Assembly: GCA_009663005.1 (NCBI GenBank)
Contig: CM018890.1
Location: forward strand, 12,773,752-12,786,251
Origin: Actinidia chinensis
Taxonomy: Eukaryota > Streptophyta > Magnoliopsida > Ericales > Actinidiaceae
Reading direction: 5' to 3'
DNA length: 12,500 bases
Under the pieces are notes generated by a model, which had not been told where the DNA came from, searched no databases, and saw only the letters and a list, made by a program, of their open reading frames with translations. How positions within the stretch are numbered: position 1 is the stretch's first letter; each line of letters begins with the position of its first letter. Position numbers and translations under genes: made by a program. Shown one piece after another: positions 1 to 8,107 of this stretch.

Positions 1-125
1 TCAAACTTGAAATCAAATGTTAAAGTCAAAACATTATTGCTAGCCAATTTTTTAGAGTTGACAATTAAATTTTCAAAATCAAGAATTATTGCTACATATT
101 TTAAGAAATCTAAGTTTTAATGCAC

Positions 126-159
<34 letters not shown>

Positions 160-488
160 TTATTAGAATCTCAAGAATTTAACCATACAGAGCTTTACAG
201 AATATTCTAATAAAGGTTCTCAGTCTAGAGATGCAGTGCGGAAGGCTTCTTACTTTGCAGTCCAATATTTTTGCTTCTTTTGGGTCCTGGAATGTGCTTG
301 AATGGTTCTTCCACGATCATACTGAATTAAATATATTAGAGTAATAAGATAGAATTTGTTATCATCAAAAAATTTACAACATAATTGAATTGACGCTATA
401 GGGCTAACAAATGATTTTTTGTCAGTCAGGGTTCGAACTCCCTACTTATAGTCTGATATCTGCGAGAGCTTGAAATCTGGTTTTTGGG

Positions 489-528
489 CTTAGCATTCGA
501 ACTCCCATATTGGCGTTCGGATGCTAAG
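489..528. repeat. Hairpin 1 of the tandem unit
   Basis: The left arm, CTTAGCATTCGAA (489-501), pairs with TTCGGATGCTAAG (516-528). That is 13 base pairs with one wobble-type mismatch and a loop of about 14 bases. The arms start and end with CTTAGC/GCTAAG. Confidence 0.7.
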
Positions 529-607
529 AAAGATTTTATGATACTGAGGGTTCAAACTCTCTTGCTTACCATTCGAAATATGCGAGACTTAAAATATGCA
601 TTTTGGC

Positions 608-647
608 CTTAGCGTTCGAACTCCCATATGGGCATTCGAACGCCAAG
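608..647. repeat. Hairpin 2 of the tandem unit
   Basis: The left arm, CTTAGCGTTCGAA (608-620), pairs with TTCGAACGCCAAG (635-647). That is 13 positions with one mismatch. The loop contains the near-palindrome CCCATATGGG. It is the counterpart, 119 bp on, of the hairpin at 489-528. The two differ in sequence but both keep the pairing. Confidence 0.7.
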
Positions 648-804
648 AGGAAAACTGGATAGAAAAATTAAAATCTTAAGTTTGCGATTCTAACTCATCT
701 TTGGCTCTTGACCTCTAACTTCCATAGTCTCTTTAATTATCGTACATGGCGTAATTCATAGGGTTTAATGGAAAGTTACGATCGGGGGTGTTTGTGTTAC
801 AAAA

Positions 805-898
805 TCCTTATTTAATAGGAATTGTTAAAATATGCTTAATTTCTTATTAATTGAAGTGGAAAAATCAAGTCACACTTCCTTATTTAATAGGAATTGTT
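805..898 (+). repeat. 22-bp direct repeat, 72-bp spacing
   Basis: The same 22 bases, starting TCCTTATTTAATAGG, occur at 805-826 and 877-898. The two copies are followed by similar A-rich sequence. They lie about 130-220 bp before the presumed LTR end. They could be a small tandem duplication within an LTR, where promoter-proximal repeats are common; no function can be read from sequence. Confidence 0.7.
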
Positions 899-1026
899 TA
901 AAAATGTTATGTGGTGTTCACTTGAATCAACATGTTTAGGGAAGAAATCCTAATCGTAATCTTGCGAAGTCAACGGTTTAGAGTTTGGTTATGATTCCTT
1001 TGTATTATCCGCTGCTTTGCATCAGT

Positions 1027-1038
1027 TGGTATCAAAGC
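1027..1038 (+). other. Primer-binding-site-like sequence (initiator tRNA-Met type)
   Basis: TGGTATCAAAGC differs by one base from the 12-base sequence complementary to the 3' end of plant initiator tRNA-Met, used as the minus-strand primer site by many plant LTR retrotransposons. It lies five bases after a CA that could end a 5' LTR. It is not adjacent to the gag at 3256, so it most likely belongs to a different, older element on the left of the window. Confidence 0.5.
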
Positions 1039-1439
1039 ATGCATCAGATTCTTGATGTCTCAAATTAAATCAAATTGTGATCCTGCAATTTAAATACAAC
1101 ATCAAACGACAACTCAAGAAGAAAAATATGGAGTTTTGAATAGAAGAAAATGAATACAAATTATTACAATGAAAAAGAATTGGGTCGTGATTGGACTGCA
1201 GAATTGAGTCCAAGCGCCGTTAAACGACCTAAGTGCCCTTAAGATAGTTTAATAGATTTTTATCATATATTGCACTTATAGGGCGTGTTTGACTTAATTG
1301 AAAGGTTTATTTATATTGATAAAGGCGAAATATTGAAGCCATAAAAGTACACTGGTGATGAAGAATGGAGGAAAAACTCAAATAAGGGTTAAGATTCATT
1401 GGGCATTCGCAACGCCCACAACAAAGGAGGAGGAACCAG
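1039..1439 (+). other. No gene; presumed internal leader of the left-hand relic
   Basis: The stretch is A-rich with stops in all frames. If the primer-binding site at 1027 is real, this would be the start of that element's internal region (leader or gag start), but no gag motif is readable. It leads into the TTCGAA cluster. Confidence 0.35.
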
Positions 1440-1800
1440 CGTTCGAACGATGTGAAGAAATCTTGGAAATTTTGTGAAGAACTTCGAACGCCAAGAAGAA
1501 AAATAAGCCTGAGGCTCGAACGCATTGCTTACTAGTTCGAAAAAGTGCGAGGGAGATTGAAACTTAGAGCGTCGAACGCCGTTAAAACGTGCAGAGTGAA
1601 TTAGAGCGTTTTCGAAGTGCCATGATTACAGTTTTGAAAAATGCGAGACTTAAAAGTTGGTTCTTTGTCTAAGCCGTTCGAACGCTACATGAAAGAAGAA
1701 TTAGGGCTGTCCGAACGCCAAGAAGAAGAAATCAGAAGATGTATGAAGCGGTCGAACTCCAATTGAAGAAGGAATAAGGAAAAGGGGGTTCGAACGCCAA
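1440..1800 (+). repeat. TTCGAA-palindrome cluster with degenerate module copies
   Basis: TTCGAA occurs at 1442, 1483, 1536, 1611, 1677 and 1789, with one-base variants between, often extended to GTTCGAACGCC. Two stretches align in order with the 428-660 units. 1513-1580 has a TTGCTTAC, TTCGAA, TGCGAG, CTTAGAGCG order. 1620-1732 has ATGCGAGACTTAAAA, then AAGCCGTTCGAACG, then CCGAACGCCAAG. Two to three extra decayed copies are therefore present about 1 kb downstream of the first pair. There is no open frame. Confidence 0.65.
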
Positions 1801-2343
1801 GGAATCCTGGGAAGATTACTAATCTATTTAGGACTGGAATTGGAAGTGCCTGATTCGCTCCGAAGGAATTCTGTACCGCAAGTGACGGGTCGCGAAGTAG
1901 TAATAAAACCCCCGATAATCCGATATCGTTCTCTCCCAAGGGAGGGACCTAGCTAAATGAAGGGGTAGAATACTCACACCTATACTAACTCGGATCAACT
2001 AGAAATTTAAAATTTGACTTAAATAAAAGAAAAATAAAAATAAAAAATTCTTGTGTTTGGGATTTGATGATGTTAACTAAATCTAAATTAAAAAAATTAA
2101 TAAAAACCGATTTAAAACTTAATTAAAACAACTCGAAATCACTTGATCAATTAATAGATTCTCGGAATCAATTGGGTTTCTTATGAACTCACTCCTTCGA
2201 CACATCGTCGGGTCTCGGATTCGGAGATTTAGATTTTAAAAAAAATTGTTCTTCAATCTTCAATTAGTGTAAACAAATATTAATGAACCCAACTCACACA
2301 ATAAACGTAACCAAAGGCAGCGTATATACTGAGCAGCATTCAA

Positions 2344-2350
2344 TATATAA
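2344..2350 (+). promoter_or_regulatory. Possible LTR TATA box, sense strand
   Basis: TATATAA lies inside the presumed LTR, about 500 bp from its start. It is the best TATA-like string on the gag-pol strand here, but in AT-rich DNA such strings arise by chance. No initiator or supporting element can be identified. Confidence 0.2.
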
Positions 2351-2860
2351 ACGTTACTTAGAATAAACATGATGTGTATAACCAGCCGTTGCATCATCGA
2401 TTCGCATACAAAGATGTTATCGAACATAATAGGCTCCCAAGTTTTCTGAAAAAGTACATAATCTGGTTGTTTTATATCATGGTAGGCTCACGATCCGAAT
2501 AACAAGAATGTTTACGAACATAATAGGAAGTCCCAGTTTTCGAAAGTATCTTAAAACGAAAAAGAAGAAGAAGGAGAAAAATTAAGAAACTAATCGGGAT
2601 ATGAACATACCTCATTGTTCATCCTTACTCCCATCAACCTTCACAATCAATTTCAAGTTGGGAAAACTAGCCAAAGGCATGGCTTCTAGAAAAGCAGTAA
2701 ATAAAATTAAAGATATGACGGTAGAAAAAATTGACGTGAATGAAAAATAATCTTAAAAACTGTTTACAAACATAAAATAAAACTAACTAAAAGGCTGGAA
2801 AGAAACCCTAAACTAACAGGATAACTAAAAGCATATGTCGTGCATTAAGAGATAAGGAAG

Positions 2861-2868
2861 TATTTATA
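2861..2868 (-). promoter_or_regulatory. TATA-box-like sequence on the antisense strand of the LTR
   Basis: Read on the minus strand this is CCTATAAATAC, a strong plant TATA consensus. It points toward the left of the window, antisense to gag-pol. It could mark an antisense promoter in the LTR or be chance. Confidence 0.25.
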
Positions 2869-3090
2869 GGCAATACAAATTAGAATCCTAGTAGGATTAG
2901 GAAAACTTACAAACTTCCTAATCTGTCCCGTACGTTGTATCTCTATTTTGACCACTTTTGAGATAGAATCGCCAATGCTATTAGCGACAAATTGTAGCTC
3001 TTTAAATCTTCTTTCCAACGCATCAAAAATCAGGATCCAATCGGAAATCAGAGTAAAAATGTTATGGCCAAATTAACGAGACTGAATTTT

Positions 3091-3139
3091 CACTTTTCAA
3101 GCTCTCGACACTTCGAACTGTAAGCAAGGGGAGTTCGAA
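3091..3139 (-). repeat. TTCGAA module inside the LTR, inverted
   Basis: On the minus strand this reads ATTCGAACTCCCCTTGCTTA, then a second TTCGAA, then GAGAGCTTGAAAAGTG. This is the same order as the first half of the units at 428 and 547 (GGTTCGAACTCCC, a CTTAC/CTTAT block, TGCGAGAGCTTGAAA). The LTR of the Athila-like element and the older flanking relic therefore share a repeat module, in opposite orientation. Confidence 0.6.
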
Positions 3140-3255
3140 TCTTAGTGTATTTTTTGCTTCACTTTTTGCCTTTTTCTCATCATTAACACTGCAATGAACT
3201 CAGAACGACTATAAGTACGAAATATGATGAAAAATACATAATTAAATAAATAGGG

Positions 3256-4660
3256 AAACTTAGGGAATATGGATTTGAAGGGAAAGTAGAGGATCGTGAT
3301 CATGCGAGTAATGCGGGGGAAGTCGAAAGCCCCAAAACTCGTACCATAAGGGCTTCATGAATCCCGCAAGGGCAAACACCATCTCTGATATAGTTACTTC
3401 CTGCACATCATACCACGTTAATCTCAGATCGGGAATGCTACAAGCTTTGCCACATTTTAATTGGTTGTGAGTGTTGAAAGACCCTACAGGCAATCTAAAA
3501 GACTTTAGGATGCATGTTCCGATCTTCCGAAAATTTTCCCAATGTCCTAGGGAGATTTTACTTCTAAAACGTTTAATTTACTCTCAAGGAAAAAAGCAAA
3601 ATTTGGTTATTCTTGAGATCTAGGTCAATCTACTAGGGAATTGCAATGGAGGGGAGTTCTTGAAAAAAGTTTTTCCCTGAAAATCGTTATGAGGCACTAC
3701 GTCTTGCCATCTCTCAGTTTTGTACCAAATAGTGGCGATGAGTTCTTCCAAGCTTGGAGAGATTCAAGGACTTACTAAACGCTTGCCCTAATAATAATTC
3801 CCGACATGGGCACAATCAATATTTTTTATGTCATTGTTCGCAAAAATGAGATGTTTGTCGAGTCCATGTGTGCGGTGAAGTTTTCAGGAAAAAAATCCTG
3901 AGCAAGCATTTGATTTTTTATTATTTCAGCTAACTTGTCAAGTGATTGGCGATGCACGGAACCTAACAATGTGAATAAAGATTTTCCTTCCCACACAGCA
4001 TATAGTGTTAAATATAAATTGAGAATGGAAGATGATGGTCAACTGTGAAACTCACGGCACTTAGAGACATGTGGAGGCTTTAGCCATGCTAAGGGCCTGT
4101 TACACGTCTTACAAATGAGTCATTCAAGTATGTGTGTATTGTGTGATTACAATGGACCACTGCATAGATGATGTGGTCCAATTGTAGCCGGGGGTTTTAA
4201 TAGGGCACGTTGACAAGTTAATGTGGTATGCCATTTTCAGGAATGGGTAATTCCTTATTCCAATATGTATAATCCTGGTTGGAGAAATCACCAACTTTGG
4301 GTGGCGACAAGAGGGTGGGCAAATAGAAATATGCAAAAGTTTTCTCAAAATTTCCAAAATTGTGCAATCCACAACAACCATACCAGGCACCACATTCATA
4401 CCTACACAGACTGCAGCACCACAGGCCACAACCTATGCCATATTCTGCGGCCACAAGGCTTACACCTGCCCCAAACATGCACAATATCAACCTCCACATC
4501 GGAGGCATGAGGATAATGAGTGCCACACTAAAGTCACAAAGTATGAGAACAATTGGGGAAAAAATGAATTATATGACTTGGAGTCTCGTAATTTCACAAC
4601 AAATGCAAGGTGATTCCCGCCCAACCTCAGTAAATAATCCTAGCCTGTAAATTGCTGAGG
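3256..4660 (+). pseudogene. gag: gag relic (capsid/nucleocapsid polyprotein)
   Basis: Gag forms the virus-like particle and binds the element's RNA. The frame is split. 3256-3357 is open in frame 1. 3351-about 3605 continues in frame 3 with one TGA (3468). 3679-3810 resumes in frame 1 with E-N-R-Y-E-A-L-R and E-R-F-K-D-L-L-N-A-C-P (about 3757-3789), a signature of the plant retrotransposon gag domain. A further piece lies near 3890-3960. A nucleocapsid zinc knuckle is hinted at by C-x2-C (4131-4142) and a His downstream, but its last Cys is gone. 4245-4290 gives P-Y-S-N-M-Y-N-P-G-W-R-N-H, a highly characteristic gag C-terminal string of Athila-type elements. A Pro/Gln-rich tail follows to about 4610. 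No single start codon is defensible. Several in-frame stops make it non-functional. Confidence 0.85.
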
Positions 4661-4667
4661 AAACACC

Positions 4668-5560
4668 ATGAGCAAGTCCAGGCCATTCACGACCCTTGAG
4701 AAGTGGAGGAAATGATAAAACAATTGCACCAAAGAGGGTAATTCAAGGGGGAGAAGTCTAGAGTTAGGTGGTGAGAGTGAGAGACGAAAGTTAGAGGAGG
4801 AAGGAAAGAAAGCCAAGGGAAAGAACTGAGCATGATTTGGGCCGGTCACAAAAGTGCCAATGAAATTACTGTTGAGGATTTTTTAAAACATGACACCGTT
4901 CCCACAAAATTGGCAAAGTGAGTTAAAGCAAACTGAAATTCGAAATTTATGATGTCTTACAAACAAGTTCGAATCAATCATCCGATATGAAATGCTATAA
5001 AAAGATTCCTCTTATGCAAATGTTAAGGAATGTGTACTGTCAAAAGGAATTTGCATGTAAAAAGGAGGACGCGGAAGAGTGAATGAAAGTCAGAGTGCGA
5101 GTCTCCAATGCAAAGACTGTGCCGAAGTATAAGGACCCCGGTTGTCACTATTTCGTGCATAATAGGGGGTTGGGTTGTAAGATTGATCGGGCATTCTCAA
5201 TTTAGGTTCTAGTGTGAATTTGTTGCCGTATTCCGAACAAAACCCTAGTAGAGAACTAAAACCCAACGCGAGTTACACTTGAGTTGGCTGATCGTTCTGT
5301 TAAGGTCCCGAGGGGTATAGGTATCATCGAGGATTTATTATTCAAATCGATATTGTGTACTCCCGATAGATTTCATAGTTTTGGATACTCAACCTGGCGC
5401 ATTGTGAGTCGTCTAAATGATTATTCTTGTTCATCTTAGGTAAACCATTCTTAGCCACGCGGAATGCCGTTATTCATTGCAGCATGGATCAAGTTCATTT
5501 GGTTAATAGAGTTAGAGAACAACATTTTCACTACGGGTAAAAAATGAGGGAAGTAGAACC
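4668..5560 (+). pseudogene. pol: Pol N-terminus and aspartic protease relic
   Basis: The protease would cut the Gag-Pol polyprotein. The gag-pol junction shows E-Q-V-Q-A-I (4669-4686). A Glu/Lys-rich linker follows (4740-4830). A conserved pre-protease piece runs 4890-5060, with S-E-L-K-Q-T-E-I-R-N-F in shifted frames. The protease begins around V-P-K-Y-K-D-P-G (5119-5142). Its active-site loop at 5193-5228 reads I-L-N-L-G-S-S-V-N-L-L-P: the catalytic Asp position is Asn (AAT 5199-5201). Further pieces are P-I-D-F-I-V-L-D-T-Q-P (5363-5395) and F-I-L-G-K-P-F-L-A-T (5430-5459), the C-terminal protease motif. That last piece sits in a 39-codon open stretch ending at TAA 5538. Frames change at least three times. 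A Glu/Ser-rich linker follows. Confidence 0.8.
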
Positions 5561-5572
5561 AAATTGAGGAAA

Positions 5573-6690
5573 TAAATGTCCATTGAGTCCCTATTCAGAG
5601 CATGTGGATCGTGAGTTCATGGAAGAAGATTCTGAATGGAGAGAGTCTAGTTGGAGTGAAGTGAGCCCCAATGACCAATTGGAATCCGAAAAGTGTTTGT
5701 AAGTTTTAGGATGCCATCCATGTCTAGTAAAGAGATGATTCTGTATTGCATGTGGGTCATTGGAATCCCAACTTTTGACCCTCTTGCACCAAGTGTAGTT
5801 AAACCTGGTTCATAGAAGAAAAATCACCAATTCCGGAAAGAAACCCTTTGCCATAACTTAGTATGCGTTTCTTGGAGAAGGTGAGTCTTACCCTGTGTCA
5901 TATCCTATAGCCTAACGGAAGGTCAAAGAGGAATCATGTTGAAAATACTTAAGCGGATAATAAGAAGTCATTAGGTTGGACAATAGAGGATCTTCAGGTA
6001 TTAGTACACTCATATGCCACTCATAGTAGTTATTTGGAAGAGGAGTCTAACCTGTGCGTCAATGCAAAAGCGTTTAAAACCACTAATATGAAAGAGGGCT
6101 GTTAGAGGAGGCGGTTGCTTGAAACTTCGTGTGCGGGGTATCATATTTACCCAATTTCTGATTCTAAGTGGGTGAGTCCAACCAAGTTGTTCACTAAGAA
6201 GTCGGGGGGGGGTGGGTAAAACGGTGTATAAGAATGAGCATAATGAGCTAGTGCCAACTAGAGTCCAAACGGGGTGCGAATGTGCAGCGATTACCGAAAG
6301 TTCAATGTGTGTACTACGAAAGACCATTTCCACTCCCCTTTTTGGATCAAGTCTTAGAGCGGGTGCGGGCTGAGCATATTATTGTTTTTAGATGGGTACT
6401 CTGGGTCATCAGATGGAGGTGGCGTTAGAGGATCAAGATAAAACCACATTCAAATGACATTTTGGCCACTTATGCTATAGGAGAATGCCTTTCGGCCTAG
6501 CAATCAACGGCCACTTTTCACAAAGGTGCATGATTTTAATTTTTAGCGACACCATGGTGAAAAGATCCTTGAGGTATTTATGGAGATTCTCGGTTTAGTC
6601 CTTGGGTGATATATTGTGGTCTAGCAAAGGGTAGAGGTAGAATAAAGCAAAAGTCGATTGATTCAACATTTACCATCCCTAGTGTGTGAA
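5573..6690 (+). pseudogene. pol: Reverse transcriptase relic
   Basis: This copies element RNA into DNA. After an acidic linker (5573-5700), Y-A-F-L-G-E-G-E-S-Y-P (5862-5894) and an I-E-D-L-Q-like piece (5985-6000) mark the region before the polymerase. The fingers begin with Y-P-I-S-D-S-K-W-V-S-P-T (6148-6183). P-F-P-L-P-F-L-D-Q-V-L-E (6324-6359) precedes motif A, F-L-D-G-Y-S-G (6385-6405), with its catalytic Asp (6391-6393) intact. R-R-M-P-F-G-L-A (6479-6502) is motif B, with one TGA just upstream (6455). Motif C at 6577-6588 reads F-M-E-I and has lost both catalytic Asp residues. A G9 run (6204-6212) breaks the frame between fingers and motif A. All three frames are used. Confidence 0.9.
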
Positions 6691-7238
6691 AGATATTAGT
6701 CATTTTTAGGGCTGCCGAATGTTATCGTCGCTTCATGGAGGGGTTAATGCTTTATTCGAGACCTGTGTGTCACGGATTTCATGAATGTACACTTTGGAGT
6801 CGACACCACAATGTCAAGAAGTCTTTGATAAACTTAAGGTCTTCTCACCACCGCCCCAATTATTGAACAGGTTGGTTCACCTTTTGAGCTGGTGTGATGC
6901 GAGTGATTATGCAGGGGACCGTTTTGTTTGGGGCAAAGGATAGAGAAGAAGAAACCCCATGTATATACTATGCTAGCAGACACTGAATGTGCCCAATTGA
7001 ACTATACCACCACTTGAAAAAGAATTGCTTGTTGTGGTCTTTGCAATCGATAAGTTTCGGTCATACGTGGTCGGATATCACTTGTTATTATATATACTGG
7101 ATTCATTCCGTACTAAGTACCTTTTGACTAAAACTGAGCAAAAGCCACGACTCATTAGGTGATTCTGTTACTACAAGAATTTAATATTGAGATCAAAGAT
7201 AGTTGAAAGGGGTCGTTCGAAAATGTAGTAGCTGACCA
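6691..7238 (+). pseudogene. pol: RT connection and RNase H relic
   Basis: RNase H degrades the RNA strand of the RNA-DNA hybrid. The connection is poorly kept (near 6705-6890). C-D-A-S-D-Y-A (6893-6913) carries the first catalytic Asp of RNase H (6896-6898) in frame. Y-Y-A-S-R (6966-6980) and A-Q-L-N-Y-T-T (6991-7011) follow in two other frames. The best-preserved piece is an uninterrupted 49-codon stretch at 7013-7159 beginning L-E-K-E-L-L-V-V-V-F-A-I-D-K-F-R and ending at TGA 7160. It includes the conserved Glu of this fold. L-L-Q-E-F-N-I-E-I-K-D (7168-7200) and E-N-V-V-A-D-H (7219-7239) are the usual C-terminal strings. The first and last parts are heavily broken. Confidence 0.88.
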
Positions 7239-7912
7239 TTGTCAAGGCTCCCTACTAATGGGGAGGAAGCCAACGACACCCTTCCGATTAATGAGACTTT
7301 CCTGATGAGCAACTGTTTCAAATCACAGTCATACCAATACTTCATTACATGGTTTGCGGGACATGCCAATTACTGGCCACCGGTTCGTAGAATTCCTTTA
7401 CACTGTCTAGTATGGATAGAAAAAGTTTTTTAGGCATGGGGGTATTTTTCTTGGGAAGGATCTGTATTTGTTTAGTTTGTCATGATCAGGTATAGTCGTG
7501 CATTCTAATGATGAGGGTGAAGAGCATTTTAGAGTTTGTCATTCACACGCATTGGGGAAGGGACATTTTCTTCACGTTAAAACTGCGGCCAAAATTAGCA
7601 AAGTGATTTATCGGCCACCATGGTCCGTGATGTTCATGCCTTTTGCTGTCCTGCGGATAGATGTCAACGGTTAGAAGTCTGTCTAAACGGCACAGGATGC
7701 CTTTACCCTATATTATACTTGAGGTAGTGATGTTGGGGTTATTGATTCATGGGCCTTTCCTAATCGTGTGGATATTTATACATTATAGTGGCCCATGAGA
7801 TTACGTATTCCAAGGGGTAGATAGAATACCAAGTCGTACCAAGGCATGCTGTTGTGTCAAGTTTTGAAGGAATACATTTTGCTAGATTTTGGCATGCACC
7901 GAGCTATTAATA

Positions 7913-7927
7913 TTTTTTTTTTTTTTT
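7913..7927 (+). repeat. T15 run in the integrase core
   Basis: Fifteen T bases end in GCGGGGGGC. The run lies exactly where the second catalytic Asp would be encoded. With the A-rich run at 8081-8107 it makes a T-run/A-run pair about 150 bp apart. Confidence 0.95.
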
Positions 7928-8080
7928 GCGGGGGGCTCACATTTTTGTAATAGACCATAGGACTCTCATGCGCAAATATGGAGTGATCCATAAGGTTGGA
8001 ACCCCTTACCATCCTCAAACCAGCAAGTTAAGTTGGCAAATAGGGAAATCAAACAAGTCCTTGAGAAAATTGTTAACCCC

Positions 8081-8107
8081 AAAAAAACAAAAAAAAAAAA
8101 AAAAAAA
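8081..8107 (+). repeat. A7-C-A19 run in the integrase gene
   Basis: Seven A, one C and nineteen A fall between the integrase core and its C-terminal part. The run begins in a place where the encoded family sequence is Lys-rich, so slippage expansion of a native A-rich stretch is plausible. Continued integrase sequence on its right shows it is not the tail of an inserted retrocopy. Confidence 0.95.

Larger units (their letters stand above)
428..660 (+). repeat. 119-bp tandem duplication, two diverged units
   Basis: Unit 1 runs 428-546 and unit 2 runs 547-about 660. Shared landmarks in the same order are AGGGTTC at 428 and 547, TGCGAGA.CTT near 470 and 590, TTTGG.CTTAGC near 485 and 605, and TTCGAACTCCCATAT at 496 and 615. 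The units differ at many positions, so the duplication is old. Each unit ends in an inverted repeat built around TTCGAA. Degenerate copies of the same module reappear at 1513-1732 and, reversed, at 3091-3139. Confidence 0.75.
1..1021 (+). repeat. Probable LTR fragment of an older retroelement
   Basis: There is no coding potential on either strand. The case for an LTR rests on its right edge: the sequence ends in a CA dinucleotide (1020-1021), and a tRNA-iMet-type primer-binding site follows five bases later. This is how 5' LTRs of many plant Ty1/copia and some Ty3/gypsy elements end. The last 230 bases are AT-rich with short internal repeats, as is usual for LTRs. The left boundary is not visible and may lie outside the window. 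The stretch also contains the 119-bp tandem duplication. It could instead be several repeat fragments side by side. No second copy of this LTR was seen in the window. Confidence 0.3.
1851..3240 (+). mobile_element. Presumed 5' LTR of the Athila-like element
   Basis: TGATTCGC at 1851 is a plausible LTR start. It is soon followed by CCGCAAGTGACGGGTCG (1878-1894) and a CTCCCAAGGGAGGGA block (1933-1947), a combination familiar from LTRs of plant Athila-type elements. The rest is AT-rich with no coding frame. It includes a CTAATC/GGATTAGG-rich portion near 2890-2925, the GCGTTGGAAAG-type block read on the opposite strand near 3009-3021, and a TTCGAA module near 3112. The right boundary is unclear: no clean CA end and no tRNA-Asp-type primer-binding site is visible before gag begins at 3256. 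The LTR end and leader may be deleted or eroded. The start is a best guess. Confidence 0.55.

Noticed and set aside
1027..1038. The primer site at 1027 as that of the gag-pol element
   Set aside because: Over 2.2 kb of non-coding, LTR-like DNA separates it from gag, and Athila-type elements generally use a different tRNA.
428..1800. CRISPR-like array from repeated GTTCGAAC units
   Set aside because: Spacing is irregular, repeats are diverged, the palindromes are inside longer tandem units, and the context is a plant retroelement.
4124..4526. Minus-strand open frames of about 100 codons (4124-4429, 4218-4526)
   Set aside because: They lie opposite the recognisable gag C-terminal strings on the + strand, and their translations match no family; they are shadows of gag.
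6010..6333. Minus-strand open frame of 107 codons
   Set aside because: It overlaps the reverse transcriptase fingers region, where + strand motifs are clear, so it is an antisense shadow despite being the longest frame here.
8081..8107. Poly-A run as the tail of a processed retrocopy or SINE/LINE
   Set aside because: Integrase sequence continues on both sides in the expected order, and no flanking target duplication is seen.
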